From: Pirellulimonas nuda
GTDB lineage: Bacteria > Planctomycetota > Planctomycetia > Pirellulales > Lacipirellulaceae
Assembly (NCBI RefSeq): GCF_007750855.1
Contig: NZ_CP036291.1
Coordinates: 5,678,905-5,742,904, forward strand
Direction of reading: 5' to 3'
Length of the DNA: 64,000 nucleotides
Part shown: positions 26,496 to 35,549 of the stretch, piece by piece
Position numbering within the stretch: position 1 is the first letter of the stretch
How the letters are laid out: the number at the start of each line of letters is the position of its first letter
The notes under the pieces: generated by a model
What the model saw: only the letters and a program-made list of their open reading frames with translations
Database searches by the model: none
What the model was told of the DNA's origin: nothing
Made by a program: the position numbers and the translations under genes

Positions 26496-27035
26496 ATGAG
26501 TATCGCTGAAGGTATCGACACCGCCCGTGAAACGTTAAGCGGCCACACCTTGCCGGGCTACGCTTACGCATCGACCGAGCGCCCGCTGCACCGGATCGCC
26601 GAGGTCCGGCAGAACCAGGGCGTCTCGGTCCGCACGCTTGCGCGCCGGCTTGGAAAATCGATGGACGAGGTCCGCCGGCAAGAGAGGCCCGACAGCGACA
26701 TGCCGCTTTCGGAACTCTACCGCTGGCAGCAGGGGCTCGAGTCGCCCGTGGCGGAGCTGCTGGTAGACATCGACGCCCCGCTCTCCGGCCCGGTGCTCAG
26801 CCGGGCCCGCATGCTGCGCATCATGAAGACGGTGCGCGCCATCATGGAGACCTCCAAGAACCAGGGCGTGCAGAGGCTCACCACCATGCTCGAGTCGCAG
26901 CTCATCGAGGCGATGCCGGAGCTACGCGAAGTGAGCGCCTGGCACTCGGTCGGTCAACGCCGCACCCAGGACGAGCTAGGCCGTGTCGCGGAACGGACCG
27001 TTCCCGACTCGTTCGCTAGCGACTCGCTCCGCTAA
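26496..27035 (+). CDS. Helix-turn-helix regulator-like protein
   Basis: 179 residues. ATG 26496 with GGAGG 7 nt upstream decides the start. Residues about 32-70 read IAEVRQNQGVSVRTLARRLG followed by KSMDEVRRQE, a Cro/C1-type HTH in which a canonical recognition helix is replaced by KSMDEV. The second half is helical (LSRARMLRIMKTVRAIMETS), likely for dimerisation. A DNA-binding regulator is probable; its target is not evident, and it stands alone between two minus-strand genes. Confidence 0.7.
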   Translation: MSIAEGIDTARETLSGHTLPGYAYASTERPLHRIAEVRQNQGVSVRTLARRLGKSMDEVRRQERPDSDMPLSELYRWQQGLESPVAELLVDIDAPLSGPVLSRARMLRIMKTVRAIMETSKNQGVQRLTTMLESQLIEAMPELREVSAWHSVGQRRTQDELGRVAERTVPDSFASDSLR

Positions 27036-27114
27036 CCGGCGGAGCCGGACCCGCCAACCAACTGCGGTCCGACGCGTGAGCGGGGAAGCGGCGCAATCAA
27101 TGCTGCCGCCTGGC

Positions 27115-27942
27115 TTACGCGTCGGGCTGGGATTGGGGCGCGGCCACGGTTAGCGCCGCCAGCAGCTCTGCATGCAGCGCCGGCGTGCTGGCCGCTACGA
27201 AGTCTGCCTTCCACAGGTCGAACGCGCCGCCGTCGGAGGCGCACACCTCGCCCCCCGCCTCGGTCACCAGCAGCACCCCCGCCGCCACGTCCCACGGCTT
27301 GATCTCGCGCGCCCAGTGCCCGTCGATCCGGCCGCAGGCCAGGTAGGCCAGGTTCAACGCCGCGGAGCCGATGCGGCGGACCGCCTGACAGCGGGGCGCC
27401 AAGCGGACGAAGTCGAGCAGGTCGGGCGAGTTCTCCGCGACGTTGGCCGGCAGGCTCATCGCCAGCATGGCCTGGTCGATAGACCGCGATGCCGTGACCC
27501 GCATCGGCCTGCGTGTGCCGGCGTGCTCCAGGAAGGCGCCCCCCCTCAGGCTCGCGGCGAACAGCTCGTCTCGGTTGGGGTCGTAGATCGCCCCCGCCTG
27601 CAAGCGGTCGCCACGCGTCACCCCCACCGACACCGCGTAGCACGGGAACCCGTGCACAAAGTTCATCGTGCCGTCCAGCGGGTCGGCGACCCAGGCCAGC
27701 TCTCCCTCGTCGGGGCGCCGCTCGGAGGCTTCTCCTTCTTCGCCCACAAACACGTCGTCGGGCCGGCTGCGGCGGATCACGGCCTCGATGGCGTGCTGCG
27801 AGGCCTCGTCTGCGTCGGTGACAAAGTCGAACGCCCCCTTCAGCCGCGCCTCAAACCGGCCCGCGCGCTGTACCAGCTCGACCCCCCCGCGGCGGGCGGC
27901 TTCGATGGCGATCTCTAGCAGCGCAGCGGGTGAATCAGACAA
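27115..27942 (-). CDS. Inositol-1-monophosphatase family protein (SuhB-like)
   Basis: A 275-residue protein. The start is TTG 27942, supported by GGGGAGG 8 nt upstream. Family motifs: DFVTDADEASQ (near 39), GEEGE (near 67), WVADPLDGTMNFVHGFPCYAVSVG (residues about 84-107) and IKPWDVAAGVLLVTEAGG (near 209). These bind the two or three Mg2+ ions of Li-sensitive phosphatases. GTMNFVHG places it with SuhB/IMPase rather than HAL2. Inositol or histidinol phosphate are possible substrates. Confidence 0.88.
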   Translation of the reverse strand: MSDSPAALLEIAIEAARRGGVELVQRAGRFEARLKGAFDFVTDADEASQHAIEAVIRRSRPDDVFVGEEGEASERRPDEGELAWVADPLDGTMNFVHGFPCYAVSVGVTRGDRLQAGAIYDPNRDELFAASLRGGAFLEHAGTRRPMRVTASRSIDQAMLAMSLPANVAENSPDLLDFVRLAPRCQAVRRIGSAALNLAYLACGRIDGHWAREIKPWDVAAGVLLVTEAGGEVCASDGGAFDLWKADFVAASTPALHAELLAALTVAAPQSQPDA

Positions 27943-27966
27943 GCTTGGGGCCTCCCCGCATCAGAC

Positions 27967-28107
27967 GGACGCCTGACCACGGATGACACGGATTTCACGG
28001 ATGGGACGGCACAAGCCTAAGAGAGACCCGAGCCAACAGCAACCGTTCTGGCCGAGCGAGGGGCCCTTGTCCCAGAAATCATCCGTGAGATCCGTGGTCG
28101 GGCGTCC
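27967..28107. repeat. Large inverted repeat of the CCACGGAT type
   Basis: GGACGCCTGACCACGGAT at the left and ATCCGTGGTCGGGCGTCC at the right are imperfect complements, with CACGGAT/ATCCGTGA copies inside the arms. The right arm runs up to and touches the stop codon of the gene ending at 28107. Confidence 0.8.
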
Positions 28108-28382
28108 TAGCCCCCCGGTTTCTTCATTGCCAGGCTGTGCAGGATCAGCACGCTCCCGACGCTCATCAGGCACCAACCGAGCCAGTCGGGGGGGCTGAGC
28201 GACTTGGACCCGGCCAGCGCCGGTGGGGCGGAGGCCGCTACGGAGGCCGAGTCTTGCCCCACCTTCTGCACGATCTTGGCCGCCTCGGGAGTAAGGGAGT
28301 ACGACTCGACCATCCGGAACTGGATGCCCAGCAGCAGGATCACGAGCCCCGTGAAGAAGTACTGATTGCGATTGAATTCCAT
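28107..28382 (-). CDS. Small two-helix membrane protein of unknown function
   Basis: 91 residues from ATG 28382 (AGGA 8 nt upstream; ATG 28391 also possible). It begins MEFNRNQYFFTGLVILLLGI (first helix about 9-23) and has a second helix WLGWCLMSVGSVLILHSLAM near 66-85. The loop between (about 30-60) is polar and likely outside. No family I can name. Its stop codon lies in the arm of a palindromic repeat. Confidence 0.7.
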   Translation of the reverse strand: MEFNRNQYFFTGLVILLLGIQFRMVESYSLTPEAAKIVQKVGQDSASVAASAPPALAGSKSLSPPDWLGWCLMSVGSVLILHSLAMKKPGG

Positions 28383-28580
28383 AGCGACCATCCTGGTGCG
28401 GGCCCGCAGGCGCCCGGGGGGCGCGCGTCCTTTCAGTAGGTTTCGGGGCCGATCGCACGCCCGGATCAATGCCCCGCTACGATTATCGATTGCTCGGCCG
28501 GCGCCGGAGCTAGCAGTCGGGCTAGGTCGTAATCGCTGTGCCGATTATTCTGGCGGTCGGCTTGTTCTTGGGGCGACCAA

Positions 28581-28674
28581 CCGGACGCGGATCTTCGCGG
28601 ATGAATCGGACAACGGAAGATCGACTCCTCTCGATCTCTGGAGATCCCCGTCATCCGCGATGATCCGCGTCCGG
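28581..28674. repeat. Inverted repeat of the GGACGCGGATC type, copy a
   Basis: CCGGACGCGGATC (28581-28593) pairs with GATCCGCGTCCGG (28662-28674), with GCGGATGA/TCATCCGC inside. The same core GGACGCGGATCTTCGC begins the inner palindrome at 45951. Confidence 0.8.
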
Positions 28675-28715
28675 TGCGTCGCACTGCTGGCACTTATCAA
28701 AGGGAACCGCGGCCC

Positions 28716-30314
28716 ATGAAGACCTTTCTCCAATCGATGACCCCACCTCGGGCCATGCTGCGCGTCTGCCGGCAGCGGTTGTTCGATTGGAAGATCGCCG
28801 ACTCGACCGGCGACGCGCTGTCGGGGGGGCAGCTCTTGATGCGGGCGCTCATCCTCCGCCGGCTGCTGCGGCGCGAGGTGCTGGCCGCGGACGAGAAGTA
28901 CGTCGGCGTGCTCATCCCCCCCTCCAACGGCTCGATGGTGGTCAACGCCGCCCTGGCGCTCGACCGGCGGGTGGTGGTGAACGTGAACTACTCCGCCACC
29001 AGCGAGGTGGTGAACGCGTGCCTCAAGGCGGCCGGGATCCGCCACGTGCTCACCAGCCAAAAGGTGCTGGATAAGCTCAACCTGAAGCTCGACGCGGAGC
29101 TGGTGCTGCTGGAGTCGCTGAAGGAGAAGCTCACCCTCGCGGACAAGCTGTCTAGCGCGGCGATTGCCTACGGGGCGCCGGCGTGGCTGACCGAGCGGCT
29201 GATCGGGCTCGCCTCGAGCAAGCCCGACGACGAGGTGACCGTCATCTTCACTTCCGGCTCGACCGGCGAGCCTAAAGGCGTCGTGCTGACCAACGGGAAC
29301 GTCACCTCGAACATCTACGGCATGTACAAGGTGGTGCACCTGAACCGCCACGACATCATTCTGGGCGTCCTGCCGTTCTTCCACTCCTTTGGATACACGA
29401 TCACGCTGTGGGGCCCGCTGGCGATCGACCTGCAGGCGGCGTACCACTTCAGCCCGCTGGACGCCCGCCAGGTGGGCAAGCTGGCCGGCGAGCGGAAGGC
29501 GACCATCATCCTCGCCACGCCGACGTTCCTGCGGTCGTACCTCAAACGGTGCGAGAAGGAAGACTTCGCGTCGCTGCAGGTGGTGGTGGCGGGCGCCGAG
29601 AAGCTGCCGGTCGCGCTGTCGGACGCGTTCGAAGAGAAGTTCGGCGTCCGGCCCATCGAGGGCTACGGCGCCACCGAGCTGTCGCCGCTGGTGAGCGTAA
29701 ACGTGCCGGCGGGCCGCTCGACCGGGAAGAAGATCGACTCCCGCGAGGGGAGCGTCGGCCAACCCATTCCCAACGTCGAAGCGCGGATCGTCGACCCCGA
29801 AACTTGGCAGACGCTGCCCACGGGCGAGGACGGCATGCTGCTCATCCGCGGCCCCAACCTGATGAAGGGCTACCTGAACGACCCCGAGAAGACCGCCAAG
29901 GTGGTCCGCGACGGCTGGTACGTCACCGGCGACGTCGCCCGGCTGGACGCCGAGGGGTTCATCCACATCACGGGGCGCGAGAGCCGTTTCTCGAAGATCG
30001 GCGGCGAGATGGTTCCGCACGTGCTGATCGAGGAGACCATCCAGGAGTTCCTGGCCGGCGGTAAAGACGCCGACCCGATCGCGGTCGTGACGGCCGTGCC
30101 GGACGAACGCAAAGGGGAGCGCCTGATCGTGGTCCACCTGCCGATGCCCAAGACGCCGGCCGAGATCTCCAAACACCTAGCAAGCAAGGGGATGCCCAAC
30201 CTGTGGGCGCCGGGCGAGGACAGCTACCTGGAAGTTGAGGAGCTGCCGCTGTTGGGCTCGGGGAAGCTGGACCTGAAGGGCCTGGCGGCGCTCGCCAAGG
30301 CGAAGTTCTCTTAA
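28716..30314 (+). CDS. Acyl-AMP ligase resembling the Aas acyl-ACP synthetase domain
   Basis: A 532-residue adenylate-forming enzyme. The P-loop-like motif is VIFTSGSTGEPKGVVLTNGN (near 176), then EGYGATELSP, TGDVARLDAEGFIHITGR and SRFSKIGGEMVPH. LPFFHSFGYT, VVAGAEKLP, SKIGGEMV and LPLLGSGKLDLKGL closely follow the synthetase half of Aas (2-acylglycerophosphoethanolamine acyltransferase/acyl-ACP synthetase). It should activate fatty acids for lysophospholipid or ACP acylation. The N-terminal acyltransferase half of Aas is missing, so this is a stand-alone ligase. Confidence 0.87.
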   Translation: MKTFLQSMTPPRAMLRVCRQRLFDWKIADSTGDALSGGQLLMRALILRRLLRREVLAADEKYVGVLIPPSNGSMVVNAALALDRRVVVNVNYSATSEVVNACLKAAGIRHVLTSQKVLDKLNLKLDAELVLLESLKEKLTLADKLSSAAIAYGAPAWLTERLIGLASSKPDDEVTVIFTSGSTGEPKGVVLTNGNVTSNIYGMYKVVHLNRHDIILGVLPFFHSFGYTITLWGPLAIDLQAAYHFSPLDARQVGKLAGERKATIILATPTFLRSYLKRCEKEDFASLQVVVAGAEKLPVALSDAFEEKFGVRPIEGYGATELSPLVSVNVPAGRSTGKKIDSREGSVGQPIPNVEARIVDPETWQTLPTGEDGMLLIRGPNLMKGYLNDPEKTAKVVRDGWYVTGDVARLDAEGFIHITGRESRFSKIGGEMVPHVLIEETIQEFLAGGKDADPIAVVTAVPDERKGERLIVVHLPMPKTPAEISKHLASKGMPNLWAPGEDSYLEVEELPLLGSGKLDLKGLAALAKAKFS

Positions 30315-30336
30315 ACGTGTGGCACGCCCAGAATCG

Positions 30337-30382
30337 CAGCGAAGGGCGTGGCGCCCATCTCGACACGCCACGCCCTTTGCTG
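30337..30382. repeat. Hairpin between convergent genes
   Basis: GCAGCGAAGGGCGTGGCG pairs with CGCCACGCCCTTTGCTGC, and a further GGGCGTGGCGCCC follows at 30390. The position between two convergent stops (30314 and 30426) suggests a bidirectional terminator or another repeat-family member. Confidence 0.6.
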
Positions 30383-30425
30383 CGCTTCAGGGCGTGGCGC
30401 CCGGGACGGAGGCCGGCCTGCACCG

Positions 30426-33308
30426 TTAGAACGCCGGCACGGTGGGCAGCGTCGGCGTGGCGGCGCCTGCGTCCGTGAAGTTGATTTCCGCCGGGTTAAA
30501 CGTAAAGGTCTCGTTGCTGTTCCGCGTTGAGAGCGTGGTGAGGTTTGTGATGCGGAACGTTGATCCGGCGTTTTCGGTCAAATCAAAGCCGCCGCCCGAG
30601 GCGTCGTTGCCGTTGAGGTTGGCGAACAGCGTCGACGTGCCAGAGCTTGTGGCCTGAAACTCGACGCCGCCTCCGGTGTTGTTGAACACGTTGTTGGTGA
30701 GCGTCAACTGCAGGTTGGCGTCGGTGGCGGAGTTAATGTTCGCGGTGGTATTGCCGCTGCTGTTCATCAGGATGGCCCCGGTCATCTGGAACTGCACGTT
30801 GGCGCCGGTGATATCCGCCTGCAGCGCCGAGGCGTTGGTCGCATTGAACAGGTTGGCGCCGCTAATCAGCACGTCGCCGCCGGTGACGTTCGTGCCGACG
30901 TTCAGCAGCATAGCCCGGTCCGTGCCCGTGGCGTCGATCGTCACCCCCTGCATCTGCAGGTCGAAGGCGCCGCTGTTCTGAGCGTCAACGATCACGGTGC
31001 TGTCGAACGTCGAGTTGCGGATGCCGACATCCAAGCCCCCGGTGACGGTGGACCCCTTCGACACCAGCACGCCGCCGGTGCTGTCGACGCCGTTCATCCG
31101 CAGCTTGTGGTCGCCGGCGGTGGTGTAAGACGCCACGACCGCCTGACCGACGCCGGAGCCGTTCACGTCGCCGTTCACGGCGACGTTGGTCGCGTTGGTG
31201 ATGCGGGCGCCGTCGCCGGTGAGATTAGAGACGTTTCCGGCGAGCGTTACCGCCCCGGTGCTGTCGGTCACGATCCAGGCGGCCGTGCCGTTGTGGTTCG
31301 CGATGGTGCCGTTGTAGGTCACCGCGGCTGAGCCGCCGTTCACCTCAAGCGCCGCGGCGCCGACATCGCCGGTCACCTGGAAGCCGGACGCAGCGGTCAC
31401 CGCGCCCGTGCCCCCCTGGATGTACACGCCCCGCCCGCTGGTCTGCCCGCCGGTGAGGGTGCCAGAGGTAAGCGTGGTCGCGCCCGCGTTGTTCGAGAGC
31501 CGCACGGCGGAGTCACCCGTTGTGCCGCCGTTGTAGGTGAGCGTGGCGACCGACAGCGTGCTGCCGGCCGTGGTGTTCTCTACAAAGATGCTGTCGCCCA
31601 CCACGTTGGTGGTGGTGACGCCGCTGATGGTCACGTTCTTGTTCCGCGTGGCGCCGGCGGCGGCCGTGTCTGCGGCGTCGATGTGGATGTCGTTCTGGTT
31701 GTTCTCGAACGTCATCGTCGCGATGTTCGTCGTGAACGCCACGGTCTCGTTGGCCGTCCCCGGGTCACGCACCAACGGCGCCAGGTCGATTGCGTGCTGC
31801 GTCTGGTTGCGGATGGTGAGGTTGCGGAGCGTCGGATTTCCGGCGCCCGCGGCGCCGTTGATGGCGGTCTGGCCGCTGTTGAACACGAGGTTCTCGACCG
31901 TGTTGGTGTCGGCCAGCACGACGCCCGAACCGGCCGCGGGGCCGTTGACGATGGGCGTCGCGGTGCCGGTGCTCGCCCGGGGCAGCGGGATCGCGCCCAA
32001 CTGGGTGGTGTTGATGGTGTAGGCGCTGGTGCTGCTCTCGCCCAATAGCTGCTGGCCGTCCTGCAGCGTCGCCGTTTGGTTGGTGAAGGTGCTGTCGGCG
32101 TAGGCCAACACGCGGTCGTTTGCCTGGCTGTTGGCCTGGACGCTGCTGAGCGACGCCAGCGGGCGTTCGACGGTGCCGTCGCCCCCGGGCGCGGCGGCCG
32201 AGTCGACGTGCACAAACCTCAGCTCCTCGCCGGTAGCGGCGTCGGTCAGCGCCTGCGCCCCGGCGACGCTCTCTTCGTACACCGCAACGTAGTTGTTACG
32301 CATCACCGGCTCGCGCATGCGGTCCAGCACGGTGCAGGTGGGCCGCCAGTTGTCGCGCGTGCGGCCGATCATCCACGTAGCGGTGAACACGGTGTTGGTG
32401 TCGAACAGCTCGTCGTCGGTCACCACAAGCTGCAGCAGCAGGTCTGGGGTCACGTAGCCGCGGGCGCCCAGCTTGTAGCCGGCCGAATCGAGCCCCTCGC
32501 CCGCCATCCCGTAGGCGCCGCCGATGAGCCAGAAGTCGCGGTCGCGCACGCGCCGCGCCAACTCGATCTCTCCTACGCTCAGCGCGGTCTCGCGGATGCC
32601 GGTGGTGAGCTGCGACAGGTTGTTGCCGACAAAGTCGATCTCGCCGGTTGGCGAGAAATCTGATTCTAGCGCCTGATCCAACAGCGGCGCGTAGCCGTTG
32701 GCGCGGATGTCGAACGTGTCTCCCAGGTACTCCAGCGAGGTGCCGATCTGGCTGATGAAGCGTCCGTTCTGGGTCGAGGTGCCGTCCGACCAGATGCTGA
32801 CGCCCATCACCTTGGCGTCGTCGGGCCCGACCGGCAGCACCGGCAGGGTGAGGAAGCGGTAGCCGATGCCGGCGTTGTAGCCGACGTGCGACTCTTCATT
32901 CAGCACGATCTGGCCGTCGACGAACAGCATCGCGTCGTCCTCGATCGGAAACAGACGCATGGTGCCCAGGTCGAGGCTCCCGCCCGGCTGCCCGTACCCC
33001 TCGGTGGTGTAGCGTGCGCGGAGGAAGAACCCGCGTGTCGGGTCGACGGAGAAGGCCGTGGGGGGCGGAACCTCGTGGCCGTCCCCTTCCGCGGGGGCGA
33101 AGTACGGAGACTGGTCCACCACGTCCGGAACAATCTGGTAGGGAGAGTTGCCGGCCGGCGCCTGCGCGCCCAGGGGGGCGTTGGGCTCGGGGGGAAGACC
33201 GTCTAGGAACGATCCTTCCTCTGGCGGCAACGACAACTGCTGGGCGCCCGCGGCGCCACACCAAATCGTGAACAGGACCACGAGCGTGGCCAATCGAAGG
33301 AGCGTCAT
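30426..33308 (-). CDS. Inverse-autotransporter-like outer-membrane protein with beta-helix passenger
   Basis: 960 residues from ATG 33308 (AGGAAG 8 nt upstream), with a signal peptide ending GAAGAQQ. Residues about 90-330 form amphipathic strands with blocks GYNAGIGYRFL, YLGDTFDIRANGYAPL and ARRVRDRDFWLIGGAYG. These resemble the inverse-autotransporter (intimin/invasin-type) barrel, where GxGYR and NxYxP-like turns are typical. After a segment FVHVDSAAAPGGDGTVERPL (the usual lead into a right-handed beta-helix), residues about 390-960 are Asn/Thr/Gly-rich repeats. The protein probably anchors in the outer membrane and exposes the helix. There is no PEP-CTERM. The barrel assignment is by resemblance only. 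Confidence 0.75.
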   Translation of the reverse strand: MTLLRLATLVVLFTIWCGAAGAQQLSLPPEEGSFLDGLPPEPNAPLGAQAPAGNSPYQIVPDVVDQSPYFAPAEGDGHEVPPPTAFSVDPTRGFFLRARYTTEGYGQPGGSLDLGTMRLFPIEDDAMLFVDGQIVLNEESHVGYNAGIGYRFLTLPVLPVGPDDAKVMGVSIWSDGTSTQNGRFISQIGTSLEYLGDTFDIRANGYAPLLDQALESDFSPTGEIDFVGNNLSQLTTGIRETALSVGEIELARRVRDRDFWLIGGAYGMAGEGLDSAGYKLGARGYVTPDLLLQLVVTDDELFDTNTVFTATWMIGRTRDNWRPTCTVLDRMREPVMRNNYVAVYEESVAGAQALTDAATGEELRFVHVDSAAAPGGDGTVERPLASLSSVQANSQANDRVLAYADSTFTNQTATLQDGQQLLGESSTSAYTINTTQLGAIPLPRASTGTATPIVNGPAAGSGVVLADTNTVENLVFNSGQTAINGAAGAGNPTLRNLTIRNQTQHAIDLAPLVRDPGTANETVAFTTNIATMTFENNQNDIHIDAADTAAAGATRNKNVTISGVTTTNVVGDSIFVENTTAGSTLSVATLTYNGGTTGDSAVRLSNNAGATTLTSGTLTGGQTSGRGVYIQGGTGAVTAASGFQVTGDVGAAALEVNGGSAAVTYNGTIANHNGTAAWIVTDSTGAVTLAGNVSNLTGDGARITNATNVAVNGDVNGSGVGQAVVASYTTAGDHKLRMNGVDSTGGVLVSKGSTVTGGLDVGIRNSTFDSTVIVDAQNSGAFDLQMQGVTIDATGTDRAMLLNVGTNVTGGDVLISGANLFNATNASALQADITGANVQFQMTGAILMNSSGNTTANINSATDANLQLTLTNNVFNNTGGGVEFQATSSGTSTLFANLNGNDASGGGFDLTENAGSTFRITNLTTLSTRNSNETFTFNPAEINFTDAGAATPTLPTVPAF

Positions 33309-33673
33309 CGGCGACTTCCTGCGCGCATGTTTAGACTCATCGCCCCCACTCCCGCAGCGGAGGCGGCGGGACATTAGCGGCAGGGCCCAGATCGCACAAG
33401 ACCAGTTTCTGGAAATCCCAGACAACGCGCAAGACCGGCTGCTGAGCCTGAATTAAAGCCTAAAGACACACTCACAGAGACCCGCAACAAAAGAAAAACT
33501 ACTCATTGCAAGCCGCGAAGAACGCTCCCCAAGAGAATCCCGCAATGGCCGCCATCGTTGCCGGGCTACGCCCCGGCGGCGGGGCGCAATCGCGGCCGCA
33601 ATGCGCCGCGCGTCGACGGGGCGGAGCCCGTCGGCTATTGGCGTTGGCGGTTGCTGGTCCGCTGCTTGGGGCG
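33309..33673. other. Intergenic region with promoter area and family-2 repeat
   Basis: The left half is upstream DNA of the inverse-autotransporter-like gene, with an AT-richer block near 33455-33505. The right half carries repeat family 2 (33557-33642). I see no gene. Confidence 0.5.
33557..33642. repeat. Palindromic intergenic repeat, family 2, copy b
   Basis: First half around GCCGGGCTACGCCCCGGCGG, second half CGACGGGGCGGAGCCCGTCG followed by GCTATTGGC, matching the layout of 12213-12302. It lies just past the moeA stop (33674). Confidence 0.82.
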
Positions 33674-34861
33674 TTAGCAGAGCGAGACCACTTGCACCGC
33701 TTGCCCCGCGCGCAGCCCGCAGCCCGTGCTTGGCAGCCTGACCAGGTGCGTTGCGCCGACCAGCGACGCTAGGTCAGCCGAGCCGCGCCAGGGGACGATC
33801 GTCGCTCGGCCCTGCTCGATCACGGCGGGGCGGAACGTCTCTCTCCCGGCGGGGTGATCGTGGTCGTGCGCCATCGCTGCTTCGTTCATCGCCAAGCCGC
33901 GCTCGTCCCCGACAAGCTGCGCCAGCAGCGGCGCCACAAACACGCAGAAGCAGACCAGCCCGCTCACCGGGTTGCCGGGCAGGCCGAAGACCGCGGTCGT
34001 ATGATCGCCCGACCGGCCAATGCCAAACCACAGAGGCTTTCCCGGCTTGAGGTTCACCTTGTGGAAGCGCTCTTCGACCCCCAGACCGGCAAGCACTCCC
34101 GGCGCCAGGTCGCGGTCGCCGGCAGACACGCCGCCGCAAACCAGCAACACGTCGGCGGCGAGCCCGCGTCGGATGCTTGCTTCCAATGCGTTGTGATCGT
34201 CGCGGGCGACGCCCAGGTCGATCGCCGAGGCGCCCACGGCTCGCGCCGCGGCCAGCAGCATCGGGCCGTTCGAGTTGCGGATCTGCCCGGCCCCCAAGAC
34301 GCTGGTCGGATCGACCAACTCGTCCCCGGTCGCCAGCACCGCGACACGCGGCCGGACGAACCGGCAAACCGGGTTCGCGGCGCCAAACTCGGCGAGCACG
34401 CCGATCTCGGCCGGCCCCAGCCGCTGGCCGGCGGAGACAACCGTCTGCCCTGCACGTACCGACTCGCCGCGTCGCATCACGTTCTGCCCCGCGGCGGGCG
34501 CCTGCGCCAGCAGCACCCCTGCGTCGGGCTGGAGCTCTGTCTGCTCGACCGGCACGACGCAGTCGGCGCCGTCGGGGATGGGCGCGCCGGTCATGATGCG
34601 GGTCGCCTCGCCGGCGCCCACCGGGCGGTGCGGCACGTCCCCCGCCATCACTTCGTCCACCACCCGCCGCACCGGCTGTGGATCGCCGCTGCGGACCGCG
34701 TAGCCGTCCATCAACGCCTTGTCGTGCGGCGGCGAATCGACGTCGCTGACCACGTCCTCGGCGAGCTGCGCGCCGAGCGCGTCGGCGAGTGCGATGCGCT
34801 GGGGAAGGCGTGCGTCCGTGCTGGCGAGCACGATCGCCAGGGCTTGGTCGACAGAGATCAT
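33674..34861 (-). CDS. moeA: Molybdopterin molybdotransferase MoeA
   Basis: A 395-residue protein inserting molybdate into adenylated molybdopterin. Visible MoeA blocks are DSPPHDKALMDGYAVR, GEATRIMTGAPIPDGADCVV, RPRVAVLATGDELVDP, IRNSNGPML, the MPT-binding CGGVSAGDRD and the VFGLPGNPVSGLV loop; the C-terminal domain is present. It lies 16 nt downstream of the glutamine amidotransferase gene, so the two are likely co-transcribed although their pathways differ. No molybdoenzyme is in the window. Confidence 0.95.
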   Translation of the reverse strand: MISVDQALAIVLASTDARLPQRIALADALGAQLAEDVVSDVDSPPHDKALMDGYAVRSGDPQPVRRVVDEVMAGDVPHRPVGAGEATRIMTGAPIPDGADCVVPVEQTELQPDAGVLLAQAPAAGQNVMRRGESVRAGQTVVSAGQRLGPAEIGVLAEFGAANPVCRFVRPRVAVLATGDELVDPTSVLGAGQIRNSNGPMLLAAARAVGASAIDLGVARDDHNALEASIRRGLAADVLLVCGGVSAGDRDLAPGVLAGLGVEERFHKVNLKPGKPLWFGIGRSGDHTTAVFGLPGNPVSGLVCFCVFVAPLLAQLVGDERGLAMNEAAMAHDHDHPAGRETFRPAVIEQGRATIVPWRGSADLASLVGATHLVRLPSTGCGLRAGQAVQVVSLC

Positions 34862-34877
34862 GAAGGGGCCCTACTCG

Positions 34878-35459
34878 CTACACCGCAAGAAACCGCCGCA
34901 ACAGTTCCGACCCGCAGTCGGTCAAGAAACTCTCCGGGTGGAACTGCACGCCGAACAGAGGGTACTCAACGTGCTCGACGGCCATGATCTCGCGGCCGCC
35001 GTGGGGTTCGTCGCACCAGGCGACGGTGCGGAGCGAGTCGGGGAGCGTCGCCGGGTCGATCACCAGGCTGTGGTAGCGGGTGGCGCGGAACGGGTTCTCG
35101 ATCCCCTCGGTCAGCCGGCCGCCGCTGTGGTGGATCATGTCGGTCTTGCCGTGCATCAGGGTGCGGGCCCGCACGATTTTGGCGCCCAGGGCCTGGCCGA
35201 TCGATTGGTGGCCCAGGCAAACCCCCAGCAGCGGCAGCCTGCCGGCGATGCGGTTGACGCACTCAACGGAGACCCCCGCCTCGTTCGGCGTGCAGGGGCC
35301 GGGAGACAGGATCACCCGCTCGGGGGCCCGGTCGAGGATCTCGTCTACGGAGAGCTCGTCGTTGCGGACCACCTGGATATCAAGCGCGCCGTCGATCTCC
35401 CCCAGCCTCTGGACCAGGTTGTAGGTGAACGAGTCGTAGTTATCGACGATCAGGATCAT
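34878..35459 (-). CDS. pabA: Anthranilate/para-aminobenzoate synthase glutamine amidotransferase
   Basis: A 193-residue class I glutamine amidotransferase. It begins MILIVDNYDSFTYNLVQ, the signature of TrpG/PabA. The triad is Cys81 in GVCLGHQ, His174 and Glu176 in QFHPES. SPGPCTPNEAG and LMHGKTDMIHH are also typical. It supplies ammonia to chorismate-using TrpE or PabB, neither of which is here, so it may serve both (amphibolic). Longer frames upstream run antisense to the M20 gene and are rejected. The gene symbol could equally be trpG. Confidence 0.92.
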   Translation of the reverse strand: MILIVDNYDSFTYNLVQRLGEIDGALDIQVVRNDELSVDEILDRAPERVILSPGPCTPNEAGVSVECVNRIAGRLPLLGVCLGHQSIGQALGAKIVRARTLMHGKTDMIHHSGGRLTEGIENPFRATRYHSLVIDPATLPDSLRTVAWCDEPHGGREIMAVEHVEYPLFGVQFHPESFLTDCGSELLRRFLAV

Positions 35460-35549
35460 GGCGCGGCGGGACCACGTGAGACACGGTTTTCTTGTACGAT
35501 GCGCTGCCCGCACGAGCGGGACGCCTATCCTACAACGCCGTGGTGCCCC

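Noticed and set aside
26155-26571. 138-codon minus-strand open frame in the gap before the HTH gene
   Set aside because: Overlaps the HTH gene antisense, has no ribosome site and shows random-looking Arg/Ser composition.
28545-30176. 543-codon minus-strand open frame
   Set aside because: Antisense shadow of the Aas-like ligase, which has all the adenylation motifs.
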